In this document: positions 1-8,091 of the stretch, piece after piece | Numbering within the stretch: position 1 is the stretch's first letter | How the letters are laid out: each line of letters begins with the position of its first letter | Origin: Nocardioides jiangsuensis | GTDB taxonomy: Bacteria; Actinomycetota; Actinomycetes; Propionibacteriales; Nocardioidaceae | DNA length: 64,000 nt | Direction of reading: 5' to 3' | Assembly (NCBI RefSeq): GCF_019679455.1 | Contig: NZ_JAIEZQ010000002.1 | Coordinates: forward strand, 62,001 to 126,000 | Position numbers and translations under genes: made by a program | The notes under the pieces: model-generated | What the model was told of the DNA's origin: nothing | What the model saw: the letters and a program-made list of their open reading frames with translations, nothing else | The model's database searches: none

Positions 1-98
1 GCGCTTGGGCGGTTGAGGCATGGCCCAATATCGCATGGGGTGCACTCATGCGTCCGCATATCGGGAGATGAAGGCGGAGGAGCCCGAGGTCGACTGCT

Positions 99-512
99 TC
101 AGGCGACAAAGATGCAGAACGGATGCCCTGAGAGGTCGGCAAGGACGTAGAGCGGCTCGTTCGCGTCGTCCGTTCGGTCGAGCAGCAGCTCCGCTCCGAA
201 TGACTCAGCCCGGTCACGCTGTCGCCGCAGTTCCTCGAGACTTGAAACCGTGAAGTCCAGGTGCATCTGCATCGGCACGTCATGCCTGGGCCACGTCGTC
301 CGCTCCAGGCGCTCAACCTGCTGGAACGCCAACTTGCGGGCACCGTTGGTATCTACGAGGACGAGCCAGTCCGCATCGTCGGCCTCACCCTCCGCAGGGG
401 GCTCATCGCCCCGCCGGTACTGCAGTCCCAGGAGTTGTCGGTAGAACTCGGCAAGTGCCCGGGCGTCGGTGGTGTCGATGACAGTGTGCAGCAGCTGTGG
501 GTAATCAGTCAT
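99..512 (-). CDS. VOC (glyoxalase-fold) family protein
   Basis: A 137-residue protein with the vicinal-oxygen-chelate fold. The N-terminus (HTVIDTTDARALAEFY) is the typical first beta-strand and helix of a glyoxalase/bleomycin-resistance half. The second half has QMHLDFTV and ends PLYVLADLSGHPFCIF, as in the common actinobacterial family annotated only as VOC protein. Such proteins bind a metal between two beta-alpha-beta-beta-beta modules, but the substrate cannot be read from the sequence. I chose the ATG giving MTDYPQLL because the fold begins there; an in-frame ATG 21 codons upstream adds residues of no visible domain character. It stands alone, with the downstream terminator hairpin at 627-655 separating it from its upstream neighbour. 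Confidence 0.85.
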   Translation of the reverse strand: MTDYPQLLHTVIDTTDARALAEFYRQLLGLQYRRGDEPPAEGEADDADWLVLVDTNGARKLAFQQVERLERTTWPRHDVPMQMHLDFTVSSLEELRRQRDRAESFGAELLLDRTDDANEPLYVLADLSGHPFCIFVA

Positions 513-626
513 CACTGCCCCGCTTCGTTGAGCCGCAACCACGTGTTCGATCGGCGCTGGATCGGTTGGGCGCAAAGGGGAGTCTCCTCTCGCGCCCGGT
601 CACCTTCCGTGTTCGTAGACGCGAAT

Positions 627-655
627 GAGGCACCGCCGAGTCCCGGCGGTGCCTC
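627..655. terminator. Bidirectional intrinsic-type hairpin
   Basis: A perfect 12-bp stem (gaggcaccgccg and its complement) with a 5-nt loop. It lies downstream of the minus-strand membrane protein gene that ends at 776 and upstream of the VOC gene. There is no clear T-run, which is usual for actinobacterial terminators. The terminator role is inferred. Confidence 0.7.
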
Positions 656-775
656 TTCGCCCCTCTCCCAGGGTCCATGTCAGACAAGAGCCGCCCGGAG
701 AGGGAGGGCCGCTCGGTCCCGAGGTTGGGTGGCGCTTCGAGTGTTACCTCGATTCGGCGCCACGGGCCTCGCTGG

Positions 776-1438
776 TCACCACATGTCGGCGACCTGGATC
801 TGGGTGTATCCCTTGGGGAACCCAGAGTCGAAGGAGACGCAGTCCATCTTGGAGGACTGGCCGGCTTGCAGCTCGTTGCTGCTGCATTCGACCTCGCCCA
901 GGTTGGAGTTGCCCTTTACGAACGTGAAGGTGAGCTGCGCGATGCGGGCCTCGTCAGCGTTGTTGGTCACCGTAAGACTCTTGATCTCGGCGTCGCCGAG
1001 CGCGCCCTTGCCCACGCGCCACCCCTCCTCGGCCGCGAAGCCGTCGTGGGTGAACGCGGCGCCCTCGGTCACGGTGGTGGGCTTGTCGTTGGCCTCTTCG
1101 GCCTTGATGGATTTGTCGATCTCGTTGACTGCGGTGTCAACAGCGGCCACCGTGGCGGCGGTGACCAAGAAGAAGGTGAGGATTGAGGCCACCCCGAGAA
1201 CGAACCCGGCGATGGACTTGCCCTTTCCGACTCCGCGCTTGCGGGCCACCAGGAAACCGGCGATGGCCAGCGCGCACCCCACGCCACCGAGGAAGGCACC
1301 AAAGGCACCGATCAGCGGGATGAAAGCGAGGACCATGCCGATGATGCCCAGGACCAGGGCGGCGGTCGCCAGGCCGTTGCTGGGCGCCTTGACGTAGACC
1401 GGCTGGCCGGTATGGGGCTGGACAGGGGTGTTCGTCAT
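776..1438 (-). CDS. DUF4190-like membrane protein with extracytoplasmic domain
   Basis: A 220-residue membrane protein. A short hydrophilic start is followed by two hydrophobic segments at about residues 22-62 (GLATAALVLGIIGMVLAFIP then GAFLGGVGCALAIAGFLVA), a basic loop (RKRGVGKGK), and a third segment near 75-100. This is the DUF4190 pattern. The remaining ~120 residues are polar and probably outside the membrane, with a compact beta-rich end (IKSLTVTNNADEARIAQLTF) resembling FxLYD-type secreted domains. Two cysteines in that domain (ECSS, MDCV) may pair. The start has AGGAG about 8 nt upstream. Function is unknown, and no operon partner is visible. Confidence 0.8.
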   Translation of the reverse strand: MTNTPVQPHTGQPVYVKAPSNGLATAALVLGIIGMVLAFIPLIGAFGAFLGGVGCALAIAGFLVARKRGVGKGKSIAGFVLGVASILTFFLVTAATVAAVDTAVNEIDKSIKAEEANDKPTTVTEGAAFTHDGFAAEEGWRVGKGALGDAEIKSLTVTNNADEARIAQLTFTFVKGNSNLGEVECSSNELQAGQSSKMDCVSFDSGFPKGYTQIQVADMW

Positions 1439-1610
1439 GCGTGTGCTCCTTGGGAGAGAGATTCCGACTCACTGTCGGGGTCAACAACGCCTCATATGGT
1501 GCAGATGGGACAGAGGCTCCATTGTCGAAACTCGGAAACACAATGGGAATTGACTCAGAGGGGCCATGGACAGAGAGCCACCCTGACCATCGGAATGTAG
1601 CCCCATTGGG

Positions 1611-1859
1611 CTATCCGCTCGAATGGTGACGCGCGCAGACGCGAGGACAAGCCCCGCTGCTGCCTGGCACGCTGGGGCGTTTTCGATCACGCTGCCACGC
1701 ACGCCCGTCGAGTGGGGATGGCTTGCGAGCGGTCCAGTGCGGCACGGTCAGCTCGCTTGAGGCACGTTTGTAGGCCCCCACATCGGTGACCGTCACGCCG
1801 TCACTTATCACCGCAAGCACGGCCTGATATCGCTGCTGCACCACACTCAACTCCCGCAT
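1611..1859 (-). pseudogene. Truncated IS481-like transposase N-terminus
   Basis: The first ~29 residues (MRELSVVQQRYQAVLAVISD, then GVTVTDVGA) match the start of actinobacterial IS481-type transposases as I remember them, that is, the first helix of the helix-turn-helix. Homology stops abruptly. The reading frame then continues as YKRASSELTV with no transposase character to a chance stop. The junction coincides with a copy of the tRNA-Lys 3'-end sequence (positions 1767-1778). This is a remnant, not a functional gene; the family assignment rests on a short stretch. Confidence 0.5.
1767..1778 (+). repeat. 12-bp copy of tRNA-Lys 3' end (att-like)
   Basis: tttgtaggcccc is identical to positions 2098-2109, which span the 3' acceptor end of tRNA-Lys and the flanking bases. 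It lies exactly at the breakpoint of the transposase fragment. It probably marks a past site-specific recombination event. This is an inference, because no integrase gene is present in the window. Confidence 0.45.
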
Positions 1860-1868
1860 GATCGGGAG

Positions 1869-2088
1869 TGTCCGGGATCAGCCGAGGTAGGTGTCACCCA
1901 TCAGCCGGAACATTGTCCGGCCTCAGCCGAAACCCCGATGTCGGGGAGCTGAAGTAACACAGCAGATTTGTAGGCCTGTTCGGCTTCGGTTGATCCTGGA
2001 CGGAGTGGCTTCGGTTGATCGTTGACACTCAGCCGGCGCCACCGTCAAGCATCAGCCGGAGCCAGACTGTCAAGAATGACCCGGACTC
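1869..2088. repeat. Array of ~21-bp IS-end-like motifs in both orientations
   Basis: Eight variants of a motif close to TGTCAAGNATCANCCGGAG occur here. Direct copies start at 1869, 1892, 1914, about 2023, 2043 and 2068. Inverted copies lie at 1982-2002 and 2007-2027. Spacing within each group is 20-25 bp. Multiple terminal repeats of this size starting with TGT are typical of IS21-type and related element ends. Direct copies on the left and inverted copies at 1982-2027 face each other as the two ends of an element would, with no transposase body left between them. The element family is inferred. Confidence 0.55.
1962..1976 (+). repeat. 15-bp direct repeat of tRNA-Lys 3' end (att-like)
   Basis: gcagatttgtaggcc is identical to 2093-2107, which includes the 3' end of the tRNA-Lys gene. 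A duplicated tRNA 3' end a short distance downstream is the classic scar of an integrated element. It lies 131 bp from the native copy, so any cargo has been lost or has been replaced by the motif array that lies between them. Confidence 0.5.
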
Positions 2089-2101
2089 ATACGCAGATTT
2101 G

Positions 2102-2174
2102 TAGGCCCCGTGGGACTCGAACCCACAACCCGCGGATTAAAAGTCCGCTGCTCTGCCAGTTGAGCTAGAGGCCC
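2102..2174 (-). tRNA. tRNA-Lys(UUU)
   Basis: A 73-nt cloverleaf reads on the minus strand. It has acceptor arms GGGCCTC/GGGGCCT (first pair G-U), a D-arm GCTC..GAGC, an anticodon stem GCGGA/TCCGC with loop CTTTTAA (anticodon TTT), and a T-arm GTGGG TTCGAGT CCCAC. The CCA end is not encoded. The anticodon reads AAA/AAG lysine codons. Its 3' end is duplicated downstream at 1962 and partly at 1767. Confidence 0.95.
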
Positions 2175-2660
2175 GCGACATCGGGACCTCCATCGGAATG
2201 ATCCCAGGAGTCGTGCCCGCGTCGCGGGTGCAGTATGTCAGGTAGGCGGGGGACCACCTGCCGTGACCGTGCAGTTGCTCGTCCTGCCGGATCGGGAGAT
2301 CCTCGCGCCGGAGACCAGGTCAGCCTCACGGAGCTCCGTCGCCGAACCGCGGCAGACTTCACCGAGTGTGATCGGAGGAAGGCCAACCCCGACCTCCGCC
2401 CGCGTCTGCAACGACTCCCGCAGCGGACCCAGCTGCCGGATCAACTGTCCCCGCTGTGGTCCTTGACGTCATCGCCTGGATGCCGGGCACCCACGGCTAC
2501 ACCTGTCCATCGGGCTCTCTTTGACGCCCCGACGTGGATGCGAAGAGACCGTTTCTCGCTGCGGCTCCGCAGGGCCGGGAATTTCGGGTGAAGTGATGGG
2601 CCTTGACGGCCTTGCTGGTTATCCAGACGCGGCTTCTGCTCCGTACCTAAAATATCCGAA
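2175..2660. other. Gene-poor stretch upstream of tRNA-Lys
   Basis: I see no convincing gene here. Open frames on both strands are short and lack domain character or a ribosome binding site. Composition is slightly less GC-rich than the neighbouring genes. It may be eroded accessory DNA, like the downstream side of the tRNA. Confidence 0.5.
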
Positions 2661-3395
2661 GTGCCGCAATCGTCGGCAGGCCAAATAAGCCCAATGGAGA
2701 TGCCCGTGTCCTGGTCGATCGGGCGAACTGCGCTCTCGCCTAGAAGGTCGGCTGTCCGCCTCATCGTGACGACCACATTCGTGCTGACGGCGACCGGATG
2801 CGCATCGACGGACATGACACCGACCTGGCAGGACGAAGCCGCATCCACGACGACATGGGCTGAGCGGAGCGGCCGAGCGGATCCTCACACGCCCGAACGA
2901 ACGAACCGCCTGCGCCCGAACGCGCGACCAAATTGGCCCGGCACAGCCCTCAGCCAGCGACTTCGGTCGTGGTACCGCCAAGATGTGGTGTGGGTGCAGC
3001 AGCGCCTCAACCACCTGGGGTACGGGACCCTCGAGTCCGACGGCTATTACGGTCCCGCCACCGCGAGTGCGGTGAGTTGGTTCCAAGGGGATCAGGGGCT
3101 GGAGGTCGACGCAGTCGTCGGCCCACAAACGTGGCGAGCTCTTGCACAGGCAAGTCCAGGTTTCGCCTCCGAGGGCGCCCTCCCCGGCGCGGACGGAACC
3201 TGGGAGGAGCCGCTGGCCGAGCAAGCTCCTGACGGCGAAGGCTCGCTGTCCGAGAATGCGTACACAGACATGGATTGTTCCGACTTCGCATCCCATGAGG
3301 AGGCTCAGGACTACTACGAGGGTCAGATCGGCGACCCGGATGCGCTCGACCGGGACGGAGACAGCCTCGCATGCGAGTGGGGGCCGAACCCCTAG
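2661..3395 (+). CDS. Peptidoglycan-binding lipoprotein with Excalibur domain
   Basis: An exported cell-wall protein of up to 244 residues. A hydrophobic stretch ending LTATGC gives a lipobox cysteine at residue 47 of the longest form, so it is probably a lipoprotein. Residues ~110-165 form a PG_binding_1 domain (VWVQQRLNHLGYG, DGYYGPATASAV, VGPQTWRAL). The C-terminus is an Excalibur calcium-binding motif (MDCSDFASHEEAQDYY, DRDGDSLACEW). It probably sits on the outer membrane face and binds peptidoglycan without cleaving it, since no catalytic domain is visible. The start is uncertain: GTG at 2661, or ATG at 2694 or 2700, which leaves a more normal signal length. It converges on the SARP gene. 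Confidence 0.8.
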   Translation: MPQSSAGQISPMEMPVSWSIGRTALSPRRSAVRLIVTTTFVLTATGCASTDMTPTWQDEAASTTTWAERSGRADPHTPERTNRLRPNARPNWPGTALSQRLRSWYRQDVVWVQQRLNHLGYGTLESDGYYGPATASAVSWFQGDQGLEVDAVVGPQTWRALAQASPGFASEGALPGADGTWEEPLAEQAPDGEGSLSENAYTDMDCSDFASHEEAQDYYEGQIGDPDALDRDGDSLACEWGPNP

Positions 3396-3454
3396 GTCCG
3401 TCTAGGCTTCGGCGATCGCGCAGCTCCCAGCCGAGGTCCGCCAGCGACGCCGCG

Positions 3455-6271
3455 TCACAGCCCGTGTTCGTCGAGGAGCACGCTGAGGGACTGCCCCCTC
3501 CCGCGCGCGGTGACCGCCGCGAAGGCGTCCGGCTCGAGCCGGGGCCGGACCAGCTGCTCGCGGAGCAGGGCGTGGTGGATGAAGCTGGCTGTGTCGCGCT
3601 GGAGTGCTCCTCCGGCGGCGCCCAACAGTTCCGCGGCCTGTTCCCACTCGTCGCGGCAGGCAGCGGCGTACCCGAGTGCCAGCACCCAGTCGGCCTCGGC
3701 ATGCCGGCCCTCGGCTTCGGCCCGTTGTCGCGCGCGCCGCAGCTGCGGCAGGTAGTCCTCGCCGCCGCCGATCATGGCCAGCGCCTCCCAGTACATGGTG
3801 AGCCAGTTCTCGCGCAGTCCGCTGGCCATCAGGTCCGCCAGCTGCGCGTCCATGAGCTGACGCTGGCGGGGCCCGTCGCGGTCGACCAGCGCGACCAGGC
3901 TGGCGGACCAGATGCAGATGTAGCGGTCGTAGTCGCTCCCGGAGTCGGCCTCGACCAGGGCGTCGATCTCCTCTCCCAGTCCGTCGGTACGGCCGAGCAG
4001 CCGCAGGAGGACCACGCGGAAGGCCCGGGCGAGCCGTTCGAGCCCCGGCTCGCCCGCTGCGCGCGCCCGGGCGCACGCATCCTCCAGGCGCAGGACCGCA
4101 CGAGCCGGCGTCGAGAACTGGACCAACCCGTCGTAGATGGCCGTGATCACCGCCGCGCCGGGGTCGTCGAGCTGCGCGGAGAGCGCGGTGGCCTCCGCGG
4201 TGGCGTCGCGCATCATGCGCGGGTCGCCCGAGCCCAGTCCGACGTCGGCCGCGAGGATCAGCGTCCACAACCGGTCCGGAGGGGAGAGGTCCCGGGCTCG
4301 TAGCGCGGCCACCCACCGCCGGCCCTCGGTGTACGACACGGCGTTGCGCCACAGCGTGCTGATACCGAGTGCGACGTCGACGGCCGCGGTGAGGTCCCCG
4401 CGCTCGAGGCTCGCCTCGAAAGCCAGGCGGACGTTCTCCAGGTCGTCCCGGCTCCGGGCGGCCATGGAGGCGGACAGCCAGATCCTTACCCGGGGCATCG
4501 TCCGGCAACGCGCGACCACGTCCCGGCGAAGCAGCTCGGTGACCTCGCGCGTTCTCCCGGAGTCGACGAGGCGCCGCGCCGCGAAGAGCCGCAGGGTCTC
4601 CAGCAGCCGGTAGCGGTGCTGCGCGGGGTCGTGCACGACCAGGCTCTTGGTGACGAGGTCGCCGAGCAGGTTGGTCACCTGCCCGGGGTCGAGCTCGCCG
4701 GCGACGGCTTGGACCGCGTCGAGATCGAAGCTCGCCGGGAACACGCCGAGACGGTCGAAGAGGCTCCGCGCGTCGCCGGACAGCAGCCGGTGGCTCCACT
4801 CGATCGTGGCGGTGAGCGCGGAGTGCCGCTGTCCCGCCTTCGGCCGCCCTCCGACGAGCAGCGTGAGCCGGTCGTCCAACCGGTCGATCAGCTCCTGCAG
4901 GCTCAGGTGCCGGAGCTGGGCCGCGGCCAGCTCGATCGCCAGGGGGAGCCCGTCCAGCCGCTCGCACAGGTGGACGACGCGCGGGTCGTCCGCGGTCGCG
5001 GCGCCCGGCCCCGCAGCGGCGACGGCCCGCTCGGCGAAGAGCTCCGAGGACTCCGGCCCCAGCGACCCGATCCGATGCACCGCCTCACCGTCGACCCGCA
5101 GCGGCTCGCGGCTGGTCACGAGGATCCGGGCACGGGGGCCGGCGTCGAGGATGGCGTCGACCAGCGCGGCACTGGCGTCGAGGAGATGCTCGCAGTTGTC
5201 CAGCACCAGCAGCACCCGGCGGGGACCCAGGTTGACCGCCAGCGTGGCCGGGAGTACGGCGCCCTCACCCTGGACGCCGGCGGCCTCGGCGACCGCTCGG
5301 ACGACGTCCCCCTCCTCGCGCACCGGCGCCAGCTCGGCCAGGATCACGTCGGTGTCCGCCGACTCGGACCGGAGGCGGCGGGCCACGGCCAGGGCCAGCG
5401 TCGACTTGCCCGCCCCGCCCGGCCCGGTGATCGTCACGATCCGGTGCGGGTCGAGCAGCGCGGCGACCGCCTCCAGGTCGGCGCCCCGGCCGATCAACCG
5501 CGTCCTCTCCGCCGGCAGGGGAGTACGGCGGCGGCCGGGCGCACTCGGAACGGGCGCGGACCCCTGCTCCGGCGCTGCCTCCTCGACCGGGAGCGACTCG
5601 GCCTTGCGGCGGAGCGCCACGGCGGCCGGCCCAGGCTCGACCCCGAGCTCCCGGCGGAAGAGGTCCGCCATCCCGTCCAGCGCCCGGAGTGCGCTCTGGC
5701 GCCGGCCCTGTCGCAGGTGGTCCCTCACCAGCGCGAGCTGCGCGTCCTCGTCGAGCGGGTCGGCGGCCACGAGCTCCTCGTACCGACCCGCCGCTCTCAG
5801 CAGCTCCAGGTGACGGACCCGCAGGCGCTCGCGGGGCTCCTCCGTCCAGGGCTCGTAGAGGTCCTCGGGCAGCAGGGGCCCGGGGTAGCGCGCCGCGGCG
5901 TCGGCAGCCGTCTCCGGCCGCCCGTCGGCCCGGGCCGCGTCGGCGGAGCGCTCGAACTCGGCGACGTCGACTGTGACGTCCGTGGAGGGGAGGAGCGACA
6001 CGGTGCCGCCGGCGAGGACGACCGCGTCCCGGCAGCCCAGGGCGCTGCGGGCGTAGTGCGCGGCCACGTGCAGCCGGGGCGCGGCCTCGTCGAGCAGCAG
6101 GTCCGGCCACAGCGCGTCGACCACCTGCTCGCGCAGGAGGCGGTGTCCGGGCTGCAGCGCCAGCAGCTTGACCAGACCGGCCGCGGACCGTCGGCGCCAG
6201 CTCCGCGCGGGGATCGTCCGGTCGTCCACGGTCACGTCGAACCCGCCGAGCAGACGGATGTGGACGCGCAT
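3455..6271 (-). CDS. SARP/AfsR-type transcriptional regulator with NB-ARC-like ATPase
   Basis: A 938-residue multidomain regulator. The N-terminus (MRVHIRLLGGFDVTVDDRTI) is an OmpR-like winged helix, followed by a bacterial transcriptional activation domain to about residue 240. A P-loop (GPGGAGKST) lies at about 280-290, with a Walker B (RVLLVLDNCEH) near 355, as in AfsR/STAND ATPases. Helical repeats of TPR type fill roughly residues 600-938. Family members bind direct repeats overlapping the -35 region and often control secondary metabolism, but no biosynthetic cluster is present. The ATG at 6271 matches the family start; the frame extends 41 codons further without domain character. It is divergent from the DUF3237 and nitronate monooxygenase genes, its likeliest local targets. 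Confidence 0.88.
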   Translation of the reverse strand: MRVHIRLLGGFDVTVDDRTIPARSWRRRSAAGLVKLLALQPGHRLLREQVVDALWPDLLLDEAAPRLHVAAHYARSALGCRDAVVLAGGTVSLLPSTDVTVDVAEFERSADAARADGRPETAADAAARYPGPLLPEDLYEPWTEEPRERLRVRHLELLRAAGRYEELVAADPLDEDAQLALVRDHLRQGRRQSALRALDGMADLFRRELGVEPGPAAVALRRKAESLPVEEAAPEQGSAPVPSAPGRRRTPLPAERTRLIGRGADLEAVAALLDPHRIVTITGPGGAGKSTLALAVARRLRSESADTDVILAELAPVREEGDVVRAVAEAAGVQGEGAVLPATLAVNLGPRRVLLVLDNCEHLLDASAALVDAILDAGPRARILVTSREPLRVDGEAVHRIGSLGPESSELFAERAVAAAGPGAATADDPRVVHLCERLDGLPLAIELAAAQLRHLSLQELIDRLDDRLTLLVGGRPKAGQRHSALTATIEWSHRLLSGDARSLFDRLGVFPASFDLDAVQAVAGELDPGQVTNLLGDLVTKSLVVHDPAQHRYRLLETLRLFAARRLVDSGRTREVTELLRRDVVARCRTMPRVRIWLSASMAARSRDDLENVRLAFEASLERGDLTAAVDVALGISTLWRNAVSYTEGRRWVAALRARDLSPPDRLWTLILAADVGLGSGDPRMMRDATAEATALSAQLDDPGAAVITAIYDGLVQFSTPARAVLRLEDACARARAAGEPGLERLARAFRVVLLRLLGRTDGLGEEIDALVEADSGSDYDRYICIWSASLVALVDRDGPRQRQLMDAQLADLMASGLRENWLTMYWEALAMIGGGEDYLPQLRRARQRAEAEGRHAEADWVLALGYAAACRDEWEQAAELLGAAGGALQRDTASFIHHALLREQLVRPRLEPDAFAAVTARGRGQSLSVLLDEHGL

Positions 6272-6460
6272 CTCCACCCCCAGGAAACCGATCCACGAAT
6301 CTAACACCGGCCCCGCTGCGACGGCATGACCCGAGAGGGGTCCGTGCGGGCCGGGCGGGCCGTGGACCCAGGTGGGCAGGGGCGCCCGGGCCATTGATCG
6401 CTACGCCGCTGCGGACGACGGTGGAGGCGTAGGTCCGCTCTTTCAGGAAGGAGGCCCATC

Positions 6461-6916
6461 ATGAGCGACCAGGCACAGCTCCCGGTCGACCAGCTCTACG
6501 AGCTCACGCTGCAGGTCACGCGGGTGGTGGAGTACGGCGCGTCACTGGAGGCGCTGACCTCGGGGCAGGCGGCCCCGCCGGCGGAGGGGGCACGTTTCGA
6601 CGTCTACTTCGAGGGCCCGGTCACCGGGACGAAGATCAGCGGGTCCCTCACCGGCGTGGACTACCTCTACCTCCGCGCCGACGGGCGTCTCGAGCTGCAC
6701 GTGCACGCCGAGATCACCACCGATGACGGCCAGAGGATCGCGGTGGCCGCCGACGGCGTCGCGATGGGTGATGCGCCGGTGCTCCAGATCCGGGAGAACG
6801 TGACGCTGACGACCTGCCACCCGGAGTACTCCTGGGTGAACCCGATCCAGGTCTGGGCGCGGGGAACCGTCGACCTCGCGAAGGGCGAGATCAGGCTCGC
6901 GGGCTACGCGGCCTGA
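6461..6916 (+). CDS. DUF3237 family protein
   Basis: A 151-residue soluble protein matching the DUF3237 family in length and pattern: an LYELTLQV start, a central GPVTGTKISGSLTGVDYLYL, and a C-terminal TCHPEYSWVNPIQVWARG. The family forms a beta-barrel and often sits beside oxidoreductases, but its activity is unknown. A strong ribosome binding site (aggaaggagg) lies 6 nt before the ATG. The gene is followed 112 nt later, on the same strand, by a nitronate monooxygenase, and it is divergent from the SARP regulator. These two genes may therefore form a small regulated oxidative unit; that link is inferred from position. Confidence 0.8.
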   Translation: MSDQAQLPVDQLYELTLQVTRVVEYGASLEALTSGQAAPPAEGARFDVYFEGPVTGTKISGSLTGVDYLYLRADGRLELHVHAEITTDDGQRIAVAADGVAMGDAPVLQIRENVTLTTCHPEYSWVNPIQVWARGTVDLAKGEIRLAGYAA

Positions 6917-7028
6917 GGTCACCGCTCCGTACGACGTCGCAGCCGCCTGCTCGGTCCCCGTGCCGGAGCCCGCGGGACAGGTGCCCGTACCGTGTTGCCT
7001 CACGTGCCGGACGACGAGAGGCGGAGAC

Positions 7029-8060
7029 ATGACGGGTGTGCTCGACGGGCTCGGTGCGGGACTTCCGGTGCTGGCCGCGCCGATGGCCGGCGGCGCCGGC
7101 GGCCCGGAGCTGGTGCGGGCGGCCGCGCAGGCCGGGGGCCTGGGGTTCCTGGCCGCCGGCTACAAGACCGCCGAGGCCCTGGCCGCACAGATCCGGGAGG
7201 TCCGGGCGACCACCAGCAGGTTCGGCGTCAACCTGTTCGCGCCGAACCCGGTGCCCGTGGACACCGACGAGCTCGCCGCCTACGCCGCGGCGATCCAAGG
7301 CGAGGGGACGCCGTACGGGCTGGACCTGACCGCGGTGCCGGTGACCGAGGACGACGACGACTGGGACCGGAAGGTCGAGCTGCTGACCGGGGACCCGGTG
7401 CCCCTGGTCAGCTTCACCTTCGGGATCCCCGACTCCGCGACGGTGCAGCGGTTCCGGCGTGCCGGGAGCCTCACCGTCCAGACCGTGACCGACGCGGCCG
7501 AGGCCCGGGCGGCCACCGAGGCGGGGGTCGACGCGCTGGTCGTCCAGGCGGCGAGCGCGGGCGGGCACTCGGGCACGCTGACGCCGGACCGGCTGCCGGC
7601 CGATTTCGCCCTGCCCGAGCTCCTCGCCAGCGTCCGCTCCGCCAGTGCCCTGCCGCTCCTGGCTGCGGGCGGGATCGCGACCCCGGACGCCGTCCGAGAC
7701 GTGTTCGCGGCCGGCGCCGTCGCGGCGGTGGTCGGCACGGTCCTGCTGCGCTCTGAGGAGAGCGGCGCCTCGCCTCCGCACCGGGCCGCGCTGGCCGACC
7801 CGGCCCGCCGCGAGACCGTCCTCACCCGCGCCTTCACGGGGAGGCCCGCGCGAGCGCTGCGCAACAGGTTCGTGGAGGAGTACGACGCGATCGCCCCCGC
7901 CGGCTATCCCGCGGTGCACCACCTGACCGGCCCGCTGCGGAAGGCGGCCACCGCTGCCGGCGACCCCGAGCTCGTCCACCTCTGGGCCGGGACCGGGTTC
8001 CGGCAGGCGACGCGTGAGCCCGCGGGCGACATCCTGCGACGGCTCGCCTCGGGCCTGTAG
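7029..8060 (+). CDS. Nitronate monooxygenase family FMN enzyme
   Basis: A 343-residue TIM-barrel flavoprotein. The start LPVLAAPMAGGAGGPELVRA is the usual first strand with the flavin-contacting APMAG motif. VQAASAGGHSG holds the glycine-histidine loop in which the histidine is the catalytic base in nitronate monooxygenases, and LPLLAAGGIATPDAV with VVGTVLL forms the phosphate-binding end. Such enzymes oxidise alkyl nitronates using O2 and FMN; some paralogues act on other substrates. I chose the ATG at 7029, which has gaggcggaga upstream, over an earlier in-frame GTG. It follows the DUF3237 gene. Confidence 0.88.
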   Translation: MTGVLDGLGAGLPVLAAPMAGGAGGPELVRAAAQAGGLGFLAAGYKTAEALAAQIREVRATTSRFGVNLFAPNPVPVDTDELAAYAAAIQGEGTPYGLDLTAVPVTEDDDDWDRKVELLTGDPVPLVSFTFGIPDSATVQRFRRAGSLTVQTVTDAAEARAATEAGVDALVVQAASAGGHSGTLTPDRLPADFALPELLASVRSASALPLLAAGGIATPDAVRDVFAAGAVAAVVGTVLLRSEESGASPPHRAALADPARRETVLTRAFTGRPARALRNRFVEEYDAIAPAGYPAVHHLTGPLRKAATAAGDPELVHLWAGTGFRQATREPAGDILRRLASGL

Positions 8061-8091
8061 CAGCGGTGGCCCTCCGCCGGACGCCAGGAGG

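Noticed and set aside
1-21. Possible 5' end of a minus-strand gene (MPQPPKR...) leaving the window
   Set aside because: Only seven codons are visible, and the ribosome binding site is weak.
2238-2444. Minus-strand 68-codon frame in the tRNA-flanking region
   Set aside because: No ribosome binding site, no domain character, and competing frames on the other strand are equally good.
4616-6304. Very long plus-strand open frame opposite the SARP gene
   Set aside because: Antisense frames of this kind are a by-product of high GC at third positions; its product is Arg/Gly/Pro-rich with no domain. The same applies opposite copA (36845-38770), ppk1 (48664-50856) and the paa genes.
3455-8060. Secondary-metabolite gene cluster around the SARP regulator
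   Set aside because: No polyketide, peptide-synthetase, terpene or RiPP genes are present on either side.
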